A stretch of DNA of 64,000 nucleotides from Whitmania pigra (GCA_021613335.1 JAJTWR010000347.1:718001-782000), one strand, 5' to 3'. Counted from the first letter of the stretch, positions 50,697 to 64,000 are shown. Notes: a model not told the origin generated them from the sequence alone. Made by a program: numbers and translations.

Positions 50697-52511
50697 TCAG
50701 ATGTGTAATTGCTCGGGAGATTGTGACCATTCAGGACATTTTCCTCTGGGATGAATCATGATGTCCAAATTCATTTCACATTTCCTCAACTTTTCAATGA
50801 AGTAGTCTTCGTTCTCCAAACTTTCTAGAAGGTTGGCTTGGACCAAGAAAACGTCTTCGCAGAGTTCGGTCTCGCCTTGGGTCGTACTTCTCCATCTTCC
50901 CTCCTCCCAATCAAAGATGCGAACGTCAACGATGCTATCTTCGTCGTTAACTCTGATGTTGTCGTCGAAAAAAATGTGATGGTGAGTTTCAGAGGTATGA
51001 AAAGGCTTACTAGCCGAGTGTCCGACATTTAATCTGAGGCTGGGATCGGTTGCTGAGTGTTTCTGAAATAAGGTCAAATTGTCTCTTTGGAATTCTTGCA
51101 CTTGATTAGATGTTTGGGTTCCTGGTTCTAACGATCTTAGTTCGACGTCTCTCGGAAGGGCTATCCAAAGTGGCTTCGCAGAAACTCTGCTGTAACCGTT
51201 GTTCTGCCAGTGGATGAAGTCATCGACAAAGGCGTATATGCCTTCCTTCAGGTTGTTCATTATATCGGATATGTTTCCGTCGCCACACACTGTCAACAAA
51301 TCATCTACCGAGTTTGGATGGAGTTCTTGGCGATTGTTTTCTACGCCGTTTCTGCTTGTTTTAGAGTTTTTGTTCCAACAATATCCACATTCATTGAAGA
51401 AAATGCTTTTTGTTAACGACTTTATTCCATGTTGAACTCTACTTCTGAGAAGCTGAACTTTCTGGGCGCCTTTCATCACGCAGCCTGATTGTCGCGATAG
51501 TTTCCTTTCTGATAGTGGCAATAAGCACGTGGGGTTCGTGATGCTGCGACTCATCTGAATCCTTTCCCTGGCTAACCTTGTGCGATTAACATGCTTCTTC
51601 AAAATGGAAAGGTCGACCTTTAATTTGATTTTATGGTCATCACCCAACCTGAATCTTCTGATTTCCCCGATATTTGAGCAGATAGATGTTGGACTGGATT
51701 GAGGGAAATAGGGGTGGCTGTTACCTTCGAGGATGCGCTTGATGCTGGAGAGAACGTTTGGTGCATCCATCCCATACGTTCTGAGGATAATTACAAATTC
51801 TCTCTCCTCTTGGCAGAGGTGTTTCAAGAATTTAATGAAAGATGGTATGATGTAATGATAGTGCTCTTTAAAGCCGTCTCTATTTACAGTCATTGTCAGA
51901 AGGCCTTCTGAGTTGTTGGTAGAATCGAGGCTGCATTTGGAAGAACGTCGTTTGGCTTCGATACCGCTATCGTTCGAATCATCGCTATCGAAACTCGAGA
52001 TCCTACCTATGGATTTGTTCCATTTCAGCAACGGCAAATATTTCTCATAGTAAGGACGAAATTTAGCTCCAATTTCTCTCTTCGTGAAATCCCCCGTGAC
52101 GATTCTAAGCTGTGCCCTATCTGAGGGCTTGGTTACCATGCTCCTTTCCAAGTACTTGTAGTAAGTCATGGTATTAGGTTCCGGAGGTAGTAGTGATGGC
52201 TCTTCACTGACCCATTTCCATTGCCCTTCTACCTCTCTTCCCCACAGAACACCGGTCAAGTAACTGTTGATGGATTGTTCAATGTCAATGTTTGTCACTG
52301 AGTCTGCGACTATGATCGTGTTCCTTAAATCAACGTGAAGTATCAGCTTTCTTTTCTTGGACTCACGGCGATCAAAAACAACAATGTTTGAGTCCTCCAT
52401 GGAAGTTCCAGATTTATGAAACGAGTCGATATTTGTCTTTAGGATGGTGTGGTCTATTTTCTTCAGCCCACGTTCCAACCCATCTTTCTGAAGGTCGCAT
52501 TGGTGTTTCAT
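50697..52511 (-). CDS. Uncharacterised HAD-fold-like protein
   Basis: A 604-codon single coding exon. A good acceptor (TTTATTTTAACAG) ends 12 bp before the ATG, which has a GCCATGA context, so a 5'-UTR intron is likely. HAD-like signatures appear in order: motif I hydrophobic-Asp61 (LILHVDLRNTIIV), motif II Thr245 after a hydrophobic strand (FVIILRTYG), a possible motif III lysine (K446 in AKPLWIALP), and motif IV acidic pair 516-517 (HIFFDDNI). In motif I the second catalytic Asp of the DxDxT signature is Arg, so classical phosphatase chemistry is doubtful. I recall similar unnamed animal proteins with a DLNNT version of motif I. The function is unknown. Confidence 0.72.
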   Translation of the reverse strand: MKHQCDLQKDGLERGLKKIDHTILKTNIDSFHKSGTSMEDSNIVVFDRRESKKRKLILHVDLRNTIIVADSVTNIDIEQSINSYLTGVLWGREVEGQWKWVSEEPSLLPPEPNTMTYYKYLERSMVTKPSDRAQLRIVTGDFTKREIGAKFRPYYEKYLPLLKWNKSIGRISSFDSDDSNDSGIEAKRRSSKCSLDSTNNSEGLLTMTVNRDGFKEHYHYIIPSFIKFLKHLCQEEREFVIILRTYGMDAPNVLSSIKRILEGNSHPYFPQSSPTSICSNIGEIRRFRLGDDHKIKLKVDLSILKKHVNRTRLARERIQMSRSITNPTCLLPLSERKLSRQSGCVMKGAQKVQLLRSRVQHGIKSLTKSIFFNECGYCWNKNSKTSRNGVENNRQELHPNSVDDLLTVCGDGNISDIMNNLKEGIYAFVDDFIHWQNNGYSRVSAKPLWIALPRDVELRSLEPGTQTSNQVQEFQRDNLTLFQKHSATDPSLRLNVGHSASKPFHTSETHHHIFFDDNIRVNDEDSIVDVRIFDWEEGRWRSTTQGETELCEDVFLVQANLLESLENEDYFIEKLRKCEMNLDIMIHPRGKCPEWSQSPEQLHI

Positions 52512-54171
52512 GGCGCTTGATGTCTGTTAAAATAAATGAAGGCAACATAATTACAAATCACAAAATTGGATAATCAATGAGTTGTTATCTTGTTTAATAG
52601 AACATAAATATATAACTTACGTCTTACTTAAGTCCACCATATTCCATACAGTAACATATTGAAATCGGATCACTCCCAATATTGATTAATCTAAAAGTTG
52701 AGAAATGCGTCTCCTTGTAAAAATACAATAAGCCGTGCTACAAAGGCTTGAGAAATCGTCTTTAATAATGATCAAAAGCAGCCGGGAAAACCCCCGTTGA
52801 GAGCAGATTTTCAGCCTTGCATTGATCGTCTTGATAATAATATTATAATCGTGCGGCTTTCGGTGCGGAAGCACCAGATGAATCGCATGTTGATCGAAAG
52901 ATGTAATAACTTTTTTAAATTGTTATTCAGAATTTCAGAATTGATCTCATAGTCGACCTAAAACAAAAATAGATAATGCAGGTTTTGGTAAGATTTTTAA
53001 GATTTGGTAAGATGTATGGAACGGGGTCAGCTGGTAACTAGTAACAAGAAATAATCGTTAATCTTGAATTAACAACCTTTATAATTGATAGTTTTAGTAA
53101 CTCAAAGACATCAGTGGATTCTCCGTGGTTTATGTGCGTTACTGCGCTATTAATTATGGTTTTATATTTTTAAATTAATGACCAAAATAAAATTGATCAT
53201 GTAATAACAAACTTTCTAATGAGAGTTGAGATCTCTATCTGCAATACCCTCTTCTACGAGATGATATAATTGGTGCCTAAATACGCTATCTCTGAAATTA
53301 ACCACTAGTGGATGCAATATATCGCTCAATACCAAAGCTATGAAAGATTAATGCAGGCGTCTTTGTATATCGCTACTATTGATTCTACTGGTACCCTAAT
53401 TCAGGTGAAGTATTGTACAGGTAAGTGCTGGAATTGTCTCAAGTCAATGTCCTTAAGTCAATGTTTGGTATCATAACATTAATGCGTGTGAAGATATATT
53501 AAAACAAGCATAACAAAACAATTTTCACATGAAAACCTAACTTTTGCGCAACAGTCAAATAGTAAGGGAAAATGTTTTCTGATGACATGAAAAAAAAACT
53601 TAGCTGCAATATTTTGCTTCACCAATTCATCCACGCCGGCCTGATAATTAATAATCATTAAGGTGTCGTCTTGATTTTTAACTGATTTAAGAACACCTGA
53701 TTTCAAAGTCGATTAAGCGCGAGGGCAATAGCCTTGATACTGTGCATCGCTGGGTCGATAAAACAAGTTTCTGATTGCAATACCAGAGCAACTAACAATC
53801 GATGTAGAAACACTGAGTCCAGGCTTACAATTCACAATCTGGAGGCCACGCTAACAGGCTTTGCGGGCAGCAAGTACATGAAGGAGCACCCATCAACTCA
53901 GCTTTCGACAAATACAAATAAATGGCCTGAATTTTGAAAAGTCAGGCCTTCGCGATAAAAACTTCTTTAAGCTAAAGTAATTTAGCTGTCAAGTGACTTC
54001 AACTTCGGCTAGGAACCAATCGGAATGCATTCTGAGTATTTGGCTAAACTTGAATTTGAAAAATAATTACCTTGAATTAACAAAATGTTACTGTCAAATA
54101 AGGTACCAACTAATAATTACGATGAAAATGCTAACCGAGCACAGAAACCCAAGAATATGTGTAAACCTGCT
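52512..54171. other. Intergenic between divergent genes
   Basis: It should hold the 5' non-coding exon(s) of the minus-strand HAD-like gene and the FoxJ2/3 upstream region. A minus-strand frame at 53600-53706 (VLKSVKNQDDTLMII, then VDELVKQNIAAK) is protein-like but has no ATG and no assigned gene. Confidence 0.4.
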
Positions 54172-54184
54172 ATTGCTAGGCAAC
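54172..54184 (+). promoter_or_regulatory. Candidate X-box (RFX site) upstream of FoxJ2/3
   Basis: ATTGCTAGGCAAC is a near-palindromic X-box (ATTGCT-A-GGCAAC) fitting RYYNYY-N(1-3)-RRNRAC throughout. It lies 111 bp before the FoxJ2/3 ATG. Confidence 0.6.
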
Positions 54185-54294
54185 GCGCGTTGGGATTCCC
54201 ACTCGCCGACCCCTGATTAGTAATTCAGGCGTTGGAACCAATCGAAACCAACCTCTGACGGCGGAACTGCTACATTAATTTTGATTGATCACTA

Positions 54295-56852
54295 ATGTCT
54301 GAATTGGAGAATAGTTTGACTGACATCGGATGGCTGAATCAAAAACTTGTGTTACCGAAGTCGACCAAAGTACTCTGCAGCATTTCCGGAAATGTAGAAG
54401 AGACACCCCCAAACCCCGGCAGCCACGAGACGAGTCAGATCCCGCACTTTGTAGTTCATAATTATTAACACAATTTGCAAACCTGTGACCTCACCAACCG
54501 AATAAGAATTTTGCTGGATACAATCCCTTAAGAGCCTCAAGCTCTTTCACTTTCTCCTGTGATTGTGCCCGATAATCATTACGAACTACCCCTTAGCTAC
54601 CGAATGTAGAAAATACTTTTATATTTTGCAGCTTTTGAGTTTCAGCAGAGTCCAATACCAAGGAGAGGGGTGACAACCTCTCACAAACCAGTATTAAGCT
54701 ATGCAAATCTCATCATCCAGGCCATAAAATCAACAGCTAGTCACATGATGACTTTGAATGAAATCTATCACTGGATAACAGATACTTATCCCTATTTTAA
54801 ACAGGCAACTAGTGGCTGGAAGGTGAGGCAACATTCAAAAATTTAATCTTCTTTTCAAGTTTAAACCATTGCTCATTGCCAAAGTAAACTTTCAGAATTC
54901 CATCAGACACAATCTATCTCTCAACAAGTGCTTCGTGAAAATCAACAGACCAAAAGATGATCATAGCAAGGTAAACAAATTTGTACTTCAATAATATATA
55001 CAGATTGACAATATGCTGACATTTGAGGGATCCTATTGGACTTTTGACACATCATATCTTGATGAGGATGGCCATCTCAAGGCCAAGAACAGGGCAAGGC
55101 CACTGAGCCAAGGAAGGGTAGGAGCTTTTTTGAGCTATCACTGAGAGAAAAAATCTTGATCTCAGCATATTGTATGAAACGTTTTCATGCTAAAAATTAT
55201 CAGAAGCAAGAAAAATGTTCTGGTATTTCATGCCATAAGATATATATAAACATGATATATGCTTAGCATGTTTATATATTATTATAATAATCTTTTTTTA
55301 AGTGTTATGAGAAGCTGCATTCCTGTAAAGTTAAGACTAAACATCTTTCACAGCTTTCACCCTACACACAGAACCTTTCTCCAGGCTCAGCTTTTCCAGA
55401 TACTGCTCCAACCCTACATTCACCCAAAACTGATGACCTCAGAGCCAATAACTCTGTTGAGGTAATCCTACCTCACTCGATAGTAGTCCTTGTGATTTCC
55501 CAGACTTGTAACAATGAAGTTAGAAAAGCCCGACCAAAAATATTTACACTTAATTGCATTAAGTTTCTCCTGCATCCTGTTTCTCACTAAATGTTGCAGT
55601 CATAATCACAATTGAATGTGTTATGGGCAAACCAGTAATCAATTAAATATTTGAACCATTTCAGTTAATTATATTCAATTAATTAATTAAATTAATCATT
55701 AATGAATGCAGCAATCACCCGAAAGAGAAACAACATCTTCTGGATCTGCAACTGCAATTGGTTGGCCTGTAATATTGCTCGAGCAACACCTTTCTAACCA
55801 AATGAACCAACAAATGAAACTTCAAGACCACAAGCATCCTTTTTACGCTCAATGCGCTGATCCTGAGTTCCTAGTAGATATTGACCGAGGAAATGTTGCA
55901 AACATAGAAAGTAGTGCCCAACCCGCCTTCATGACACAGCTTGGGAACACTGCATCATGTCCAACATTTTATAATTCTAATCTGAGTGACTCTTTCAAGG
56001 AGTTGTTCAAGGCCATCTTTGAGAATAGTGATGGTACATTAAATATTGTTTTATTGACTTATAATTAAATGTCATAAATGAAAAATTCAGTTAATTTTCA
56101 TTACTTGTTGTAGATCAACATTTACAAAAGATCACTTGATCATTTTGTTAACAATTAGGTGAGCTGCTTTCCCCGGAGTGCATACGGAATTATGAAAGCC
56201 TCAAAAACTCAGTAAAACTTGCCAGCTCAACAAAATGGGATGAAATTGACCTGACAAGATTTCCAGGTAATTGGCAAATCGTTTCCATTGAGTTTTCCAG
56301 AAGCTAAGGTTATGCATGCTAAACACAAGCATTTCCATAGACCTTGCAGAAAAAATCGATGATGCTGATTCCAGTAAATGGCAGCTGGACCGTGACCAAG
56401 TGCTGGATCTTGCTGCATCGCTCAATAGTTTCTATTCTTCCCTCACATATCTTAAAGAACCATTAAATGTCGAGGATAACAGTTACCCAGTTAATGACCC
56501 CTTTTTTCAAAAAGACCCACTCCTTTCGACAGGTTCCATAAGTAAGTGAGAATACTCTAATGGGCCACTTACAAAAAATATATAACTTGATCTTCATCAT
56601 CTGCAGGTTCGGTCGCGTTAACTTCCGACCCACTTCCAAATTCAACGGTAACTCAAATCCACAATTTACAAATGATCCTTTGAATAAAAAATTACTAAGA
56701 TTAAACTGCTACCCTTGACGATTAACAACGAACAACATCCCCAGATATCGGTCAACGAGCAGACGATATCCGGTACTGGCCTTGACCCTCAGGACCTCGA
56801 CGATTATGAAATCGAAGATGATTTTAATTGGGATTCTCTTTTGTCCTCATAG
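54295..56852 (+). CDS. FOXJ2/3: Forkhead transcription factor, FoxJ2/3 type
   Basis: Exons: 54295 to about 54450, 54646-54822, 54896-54970, 55004 (or 55028)-55117, 55354-55461, 55712-56033, 56159-56266, 56341-56541, 56607-56647 and 56745-56852. They give about 461-469 residues. Exon 1 starts [18 protein letters not shown], matching the distinctive FOXJ2/FOXJ3 N-terminus (SDLESSLTSIDWLPQL). The forkhead domain includes [52 protein letters not shown] and GSYWTFD, closest to the J2/3 group. The end, DDFNWDSLL, resembles an acidic Trp motif at the C-terminus of that group. It is a nuclear DNA-binding regulator. The first donor is uncertain (several phase-0 GT sites). In-frame alternative acceptors at 55003 and 55027 change wing 1. 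Confidence 0.88.
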
Positions 56853-57516
56853 TTGATGGAAAATTTGCTTTTATTGAAATTTAATTTTTTAACATTGTAT
56901 GGTGTTATGCTTAGCTATTATTAAAATGATCGGAGGTTCGTGATAATTACATATCATTAGTCCTCATCGCCTGTTTCAACTGAAAACAGTTCGACAAGTG
57001 GCAGACTGGCTTTTAACTTTTTAAAGATTTTTCAAAACGTGAAATCTAGTCATATTAGAATATTAAGTTCCTCTGTGCCTAAGTTGACCCCGACCAACTG
57101 CAGGAAGTCTTCAAATTAAGTCAAAATTCTGATAATACTCACCAAATGAGAAAAAAAGCCATTTTTTCTTAAGTTGCTTTATGACCACTATTCTGTTGTG
57201 GTAATAATAAAGCCTAGCATAAAATTATATATTCTATCATGCTTTTGGAAATAACTTATACATTCGGAGTGCTGTAGAATATCGCGTTTGATGTTTAGCT
57301 GTTAACTTTAGCTATGCACACTAATTAAACAGCTTGCTCTTCCGCGCACAAAACTTTTCTCTAAAGAATTCAAAGGTTGGATTTCTGATTTTGAAGTAAT
57401 GATGTGATCAGCAGTGGTTTTAATTTTTTAGTCGTTAATTAATATTCATCTATTTTATGATTGGCTTGCATCATTTAAGCTTCATCAAGGTCTGGAGATG
57501 CAAATTAAAATAAACA
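56853..57516. other. Intergenic FoxJ2/3-PPCS
   Basis: Contains an AATAAA at about 57206, likely for FoxJ2/3. No gene seen. Confidence 0.5.
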
Positions 57517-60500
57517 ATGAGCTGCGAGGAGTTTCTGTCTCGAGAGGTTGTTGTTGGTTCCGCAATTAAGGAATCGGCCAACAAAATTAAATTATTTGTT
57601 GAAAGACATCACAGTGCTGGACGTTTGATAGTCTTGGTTACGGTGATTAATTTCTTGAGATTATTTAAATTTAATTTTTTTTTGTTAGAGAAATGTCAGT
57701 TGTAGGCACTGAATCATACAGCAATTTTTATTTTTGAGATGGGAAGGCTAGTTTAGTCACAGATTAAATTAATGTGCAAAAACAAAATTTTATCGGGAAG
57801 GGAAGGCCTTTTGCCTGAACAGTTTTTCGAAGCCACAAAAAGTGTTTCTACTAGAGGGCACGATTGTAAATTATATAGGAAGGCTTCGGGAAACTAGAAA
57901 AACAATTATTTCAGTTCAAGGGTGGTTTCCTTATGGAATAAACTAAATAAGGAAACCATCCATGCTGACACTTTAGATAAATTCAAAATTTACTTAAGCA
58001 AATTCGGATATTAGGACTAAAAAGAGTGGTTATTACACAGATCCAGGTCTTCTTAACCACTATAAATAATTGTTATGTTATGTTATGTTAATTAAAGATT
58101 TTGTTTTGTAATGAATTTGATAAGTCTGGAGGGACAACAGTGCCATTGGAAGAGAAAACTGTAAGATTCATTGATAACTTCAGTGTCGGAACGAGAGGCT
58201 CTGCATCTGCTGAGTGGGTGAAAACATTTTATTTTTCTCTATTAAGAAATGTGGAATTTATTAACAAGCAAGTTGGCTAAATTTATAAATGTTATCTGAA
58301 TGACATACAGCTAAAGGTTTAAAATTTAAAACCAATCAACTCAAAAAATAGAACATAATTTTCTTCCATTAGGACATTAGCATGTTCTTCACATAAATGT
58401 GTAATGTAACATGCCTTGCTAAGTTTCATCAGAATTTATTTTTGAATTGATTTATTCTTTGAAAATTCAAATCCACCATTTCACAACAATTCTTCAAGAA
58501 ACTTCCTGGAGCATGGATATGCTGTCATCTTCCTCCATAGGAGAGGCTCACTCCAGCCATTCAACAGGTTCTTCCAGCACCAAAATTTCCTCGACATGTT
58601 CTGCATGGATGAACAAGACAGCAAAGCTGCAACCTCATCTCTGAGATGTGGGTTCAGTAAATTGTGTCATTTGTTGTGGTTTTGATGAATTTGAGGTCAC
58701 CTTTAGGTGTTGTCATGTTGACATGAGTTTGCAGTTTGAGCTGTTTAAAAAAAATATTCATCCTATTTATTTTTGTGGCGTGCGGATCACAATGTAATAT
58801 TGTTTTTAGTCGACACGACATTTGATTACCATTGCTCTCTAATTACTGCTCCTTGATATTTTAAAATAACGACATGACTTGATTCAATGACTGTCTACAG
58901 TGAAGAATGAATGGTTGTCATTGGCGACGAAATGTCACAAGAACTACAGACAGGCCCTCAGTTCTGATTCACTGCTCATGGTAGACTTCACCACACTGTC
59001 TGATTATTTGCACCTGTTGCAGGTAGGCTTTGCCTGTTCACCTATCCTTCATTACTTCTGTTGTTTTTTACATTCACTCAATCGTTCGTTTATTTTTTAA
59101 TGCACTTTCATCTTTTTGGCAATTGTATTAGGCTTGCCTTTTCCTGTAATTTAGCTGTTCTCTGTTCCACTCTTAACATTCTATCAACATCCCTATTAAT
59201 TTTTGTGACTCTTTAATCCTTCAAATCAGGCATCTGCGCATCACTTGGGCAGGTGTAAGGAACGAGCCATGTTGTACCTGGCTGCTGCTGTTTCAGATTT
59301 CTACATTCCTGAGACCAAGATGGTTTGACATTCTTCAACTTTGGTTAACAATTGATTTAATAGACAAAGTGAATATTTGAATCATGAAGTATTTTTTCCA
59401 ATTGAATTGTCAATCCTAATCATCAAGTCAATAGGTTAATTATTTAAATAGCATTTAACTGATTTGTTTAATTATTACCTTTGCCATTGGTTAACTAATC
59501 ATCAGTCATGCTAATTCAATCAAACAGTGCTAATTCAGTCACATAGCTAATTAGTAAACATTTTACTGCCAATATTACAGTGGAACCCACTAATCTCGAC
59601 CCCAGTTAACTCGCCAACCCTATTAAGTCTAAGTTTTTTAAAGTGGAACTGCCAAATTCCCACTTTGTGGTAGCATTTTCTCATCGATTATGTCGATTCA
59701 TTTGTGTCACCGAACCCAATTCATACTTACTGATTTTGTCTGAGGGGTAACACGTTGTAGCTATTCTGTGTTTTTGTTCTATTTTTATTGACTGATTGTC
59801 AATAGAGAGAAAGAGTGAAATCATACTGCAGCTAGAAAAAGAAACATAGACCTTTGTCGTCAGCATGGCATTCCAGCAACACCATTTCAGAATGGAAAGG
59901 GAAGGCCAATGTGATAAGGCTAATGTAGTCTGTTTTTGATCCAGCAAGATAAAAACATACAGTGGCTGAGCACAAAGTTGTTGACGATGCAGTGTTTCAA
60001 TGGTTCACAAATTCACGAGCAACAAAACTTCAATGGGGGGTTTTTTGAGCGATCTTTGTGCTTGCAATGTAGGAAAAAATAATTATAAAGGTTTGTATTA
60101 AGGATTGGCAATGGTTCTTATTGCGAATTGGTAAATCTCTGCTGTTAGTTGGTTTTTTACACGTGCATTTTGTTGTTAGCAAACATGTATATACATATCG
60201 CTGTTATCAATATCAAATATCAATTACTGCTGTGTAAAAAACACACGTGTATGTGCACTCTCACTTATTAATGCACATTATGTACATAAATTGCAAACAC
60301 ATGTTAATATACAGCTGCCATATTGATTTTTGGTTATCTCAATGCTTTTTTGCAAACCTCCAGACCAGCCTGAGTTTGACAGTATTATTATCTTATAAAA
60401 TATTCACCACCCTCCTCATTCAGTCCCCTCACAAGATACAGTCTTCCAATGGTCCACTGCAGTTGAGTTTGCAGATTGTGCCAAAGTTTCTACAGCCCCT

Positions 60501-61339
60501 TGTCAAGTCATTCGTGCCGAGGGCTCTTGTAGTGTCCTTCAAGGTCGGTAGTTTTGACTGCTCATCGAAAGTAGGTCAATTTATTTATTACAATTTACTC
60601 CTCATAATTAAGTTGTTAGGCGGGTTATATCCTCCTCAGACCCGCGTGCACTGTAGTGTACATAAGGTCATAAAACTTTTGCGGATGATACAATCAATTT
60701 TAGTGATAGAGACCAGTTAGTTACTGTAGTGTACATAACAAATAATTGAAAAACTATTTAGTTACTTTCATTGACTCTTAAATGTTATAAAATTGAAAAA
60801 AAAGCTCCAACATTTTTGCGTCTTGTATTGGTGGGTCTGAGGAGGATAATGTGTTAATCTGGTCCGCCAAATTGCTGAAATGTCAGCATTAATATTCATG
60901 CTCCTTTTTATTGGTATTTTAATATTTTTAGCGTCATTGTTATTATCATTTTTCATCTAATTCCACAGCTAGAGACGGATCCAAACTTGCTCCTTGTCAA
61001 ATCCAAAAAAGCCCTCGAGACGTACAACCACCAGGTTGATGTTGCATAACCCATGTCATGGTAACACAATGATGATGACTGTCAAAACAAAATTGCTAAC
61101 AGGTTGTAGTGGGCAACATACTCGAAACCAGGAAGAAGGAGGTTCTCATAGTAACCAAGGACTCTGAAAAGTGGATCCGATTGGACGACACGTCTCTTGG
61201 CGATGAGGGAGGAGCTGGCGATGGTTCGATCGAGAACGAAGGAGGATGCAAGAAGTCGGGAGAGGCGGAAATAGAAGTGGCCATCATTGCCGAACTGGTG
61301 CATATGCATAAGAGACATTTGAGGGATGTTGGGGAGTAG
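57517..61339 (+). CDS. PPCS: Phosphopantothenate-cysteine ligase
   Basis: Eight exons: 57517-57642, 58125-58213, 58499-58647, 58901-59022, 59230-59322, 60424-60543, 60969-61034 and 61103-61339. They give about 333 residues (human about 311). The enzyme joins 4'-phosphopantothenate to cysteine in coenzyme A synthesis in the cytosol. Family blocks are SGGTTVPLE with TVRFIDNFS (nucleotide-binding loop), [82 protein letters not shown] and IVTKDSE. An insert of Gly/Glu-rich residues (about 25) precedes the last helix. Introns contain a LINE end and a pogo-like element. Confidence 0.94.
57840..58095 (+). mobile_element. LINE 3' end in PPCS intron 1
   Basis: It reads [20 protein letters not shown], then LDKFKIYL, which is the C-terminus of CR1/jockey-like LINE polyproteins. 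It ends in tandem TGTTA repeats (58072-58090). Frameshifts lie upstream. A 5'-truncated copy. Confidence 0.75.
59323..60423 (+). other. PPCS intron 5
   Basis: A long intron carrying the pogo-like fragment. The frame at 60247-60720 overlaps exon 6 and is not a separate gene. Confidence 0.6.
59578..59950 (+). mobile_element. Pogo/Tigger-like fragment in PPCS intron 5
   Basis: After a TA dinucleotide it starts CAGTGGAACCCACTAATCTCG, like pogo/Tigger termini. About 59800-59930 reads [11 protein letters not shown], then [13 protein letters not shown] after a stop, matching the CENP-B/pogo helix-turn-helix (EIIRQLEKG; KYGIPRSTL). The 3' end is not seen. A dead fragment. Confidence 0.6.
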
Positions 61340-62230
61340 TGGCATGAGTTGCAATGATGGCAGGGCAAAACTAATGATTATTATGATGGCCACATATGCA
61401 ATAAGACAATCTCGCTGTGCGACTGAAATTCTTGTTCAGTAATTAATGTCATTGTTATCAATAACTTTAAAAGTAATGATCATTATATATTTACTCTGGG
61501 TCATTTTATGACTTTTCTAAGTCTAAGCAAGTTTCTGCAGCATCATGAGCAGTTCAGCCAATCAATGAGTTTCGTTCGCCAGTCAGCTTGATTGAGTGTT
61601 TTAAAGCTTACATGTTTGTCCTTGGGCCAGTGGTGAGGTTTGGCATTGATGCAATACCCACCAGTTAAGGAATTACTTCCCCAAACAACATCCCAAATAA
61701 CTCAATAGTCGAACCAATAAAGAACCAACCAGTCACGACCTTTGACCAGCTCATTACTATTTATTTACCAGGAATCCTAAACGAGAATTAATGACAATCG
61801 ATTAACAAATTAATGGGTAAGTAATAATCGATGTGTTCATCTTGACTGTTACTGCCGCAACCGGTGCCGATGATGGTAATGAAGATCCGGTTACAAATGA
61901 CAATAGCCCGATTACATTGATGGAAATGCAATGCTTCAAGGAGAGCTTAGAGGTGAAAATAACGAAGATAATTTGCTTAACAGCTGACAATGGAGGCATT
62001 ATGATGACATTATGACGATCGAAGAAATTTGAACAAATTACCAAGTTTGAATGTGATGACATTCGATCGTCAGCAACAAACTCTATCATTCAAGCGCTCG
62101 CTCACAAACGCAGAACACCAAAATTTCAGTTCTCCATGCCGCCGATATTGACAAAGACAACAACAACAACATCAATAGTGGTGATGGAGCTTTAAGGAGC
62201 ATGTACAGAGGCAGAATGGGGTCTATCAGC
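61340..62230. other. Intergenic between convergent PPCS and SEL1L
   Basis: Holds both 3' UTRs. Small frames here (for example 61833-62015) look random. Confidence 0.5.
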
Positions 62231-63931
<1,701 letters not shown>

Positions 63932-64000
63932 TCATTGTCATCATAACTATCAGTCATTGCTTAGTCATTCGTCGTCATAATAACCATCAGTCATTCCAGT

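Noticed and set aside
60247..60720. 157-codon frame in PPCS
   Set aside because: It overlaps exon 6 in the PPCS frame only for part of its length. The remainder is intron sequence on either side of a good acceptor and donor.

Overview
This window looks like nuclear DNA of an AT-rich invertebrate animal. It has short spliced exons with GT/AG junctions, long AT-rich introns and intergenic stretches, many transposons, and recognisable animal genes: IFT57, RBM15/Spenito, FoxJ2/3, PPCS and SEL1L. The mix of EGF/WSC/discoidin membrane proteins, huge ATT microsatellites and tRNA-type SINEs would suit a lophotrochozoan such as a leech-like annelid. That placement is an inference and was not tested.

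Left part (1-30.7 kb). A terminal exon of an unknown gene and a LINE endonuclease relic are followed by a tandem segmental duplication. Unit 1 (about 2.83-20.94 kb) and unit 2 (about 20.94-29.46 kb) each carry one minus-strand gene for a membrane protein with discoidin-like, WSC, WSC, EGF and transmembrane parts. All ten exons keep phase in both copies. Since duplicating, the units have collected different transposons. Unit 1 has a Ty3-type element (itself holding a hAT), a 3' LINE fragment, and a young Ty1/copia-type element (also holding a hAT). Unit 2 has its own hAT. The sister unit usually preserves the empty site. Decayed exons of the same family lie at 2.1-2.6 kb and 30.5 kb.

Centre (30.7-42.1 kb). 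A full-length R4/Dong-type non-LTR retrotransposon with one uninterrupted 1157-codon ORF sits inside a long (ATT)n array. It is followed by a third, diverged and larger paralogue of the WSC/EGF gene (36.2-42.05 kb), whose introns hold SINEs and hAT ends.

Right part (42.1-64 kb). This is ordinary gene-dense DNA: IFT57 (+), an intronless RBM15/Spenito-type gene (+), an unknown HAD-fold-like gene (-), FoxJ2/3 (+), phosphopantothenate-cysteine ligase (+), and the 3' half of SEL1L (-, running off the right edge). Good matches to the RFX X-box consensus lie about 120 bp upstream of both the IFT57 and FoxJ2/3 start codons. For IFT57 this fits the known control of ciliary genes.
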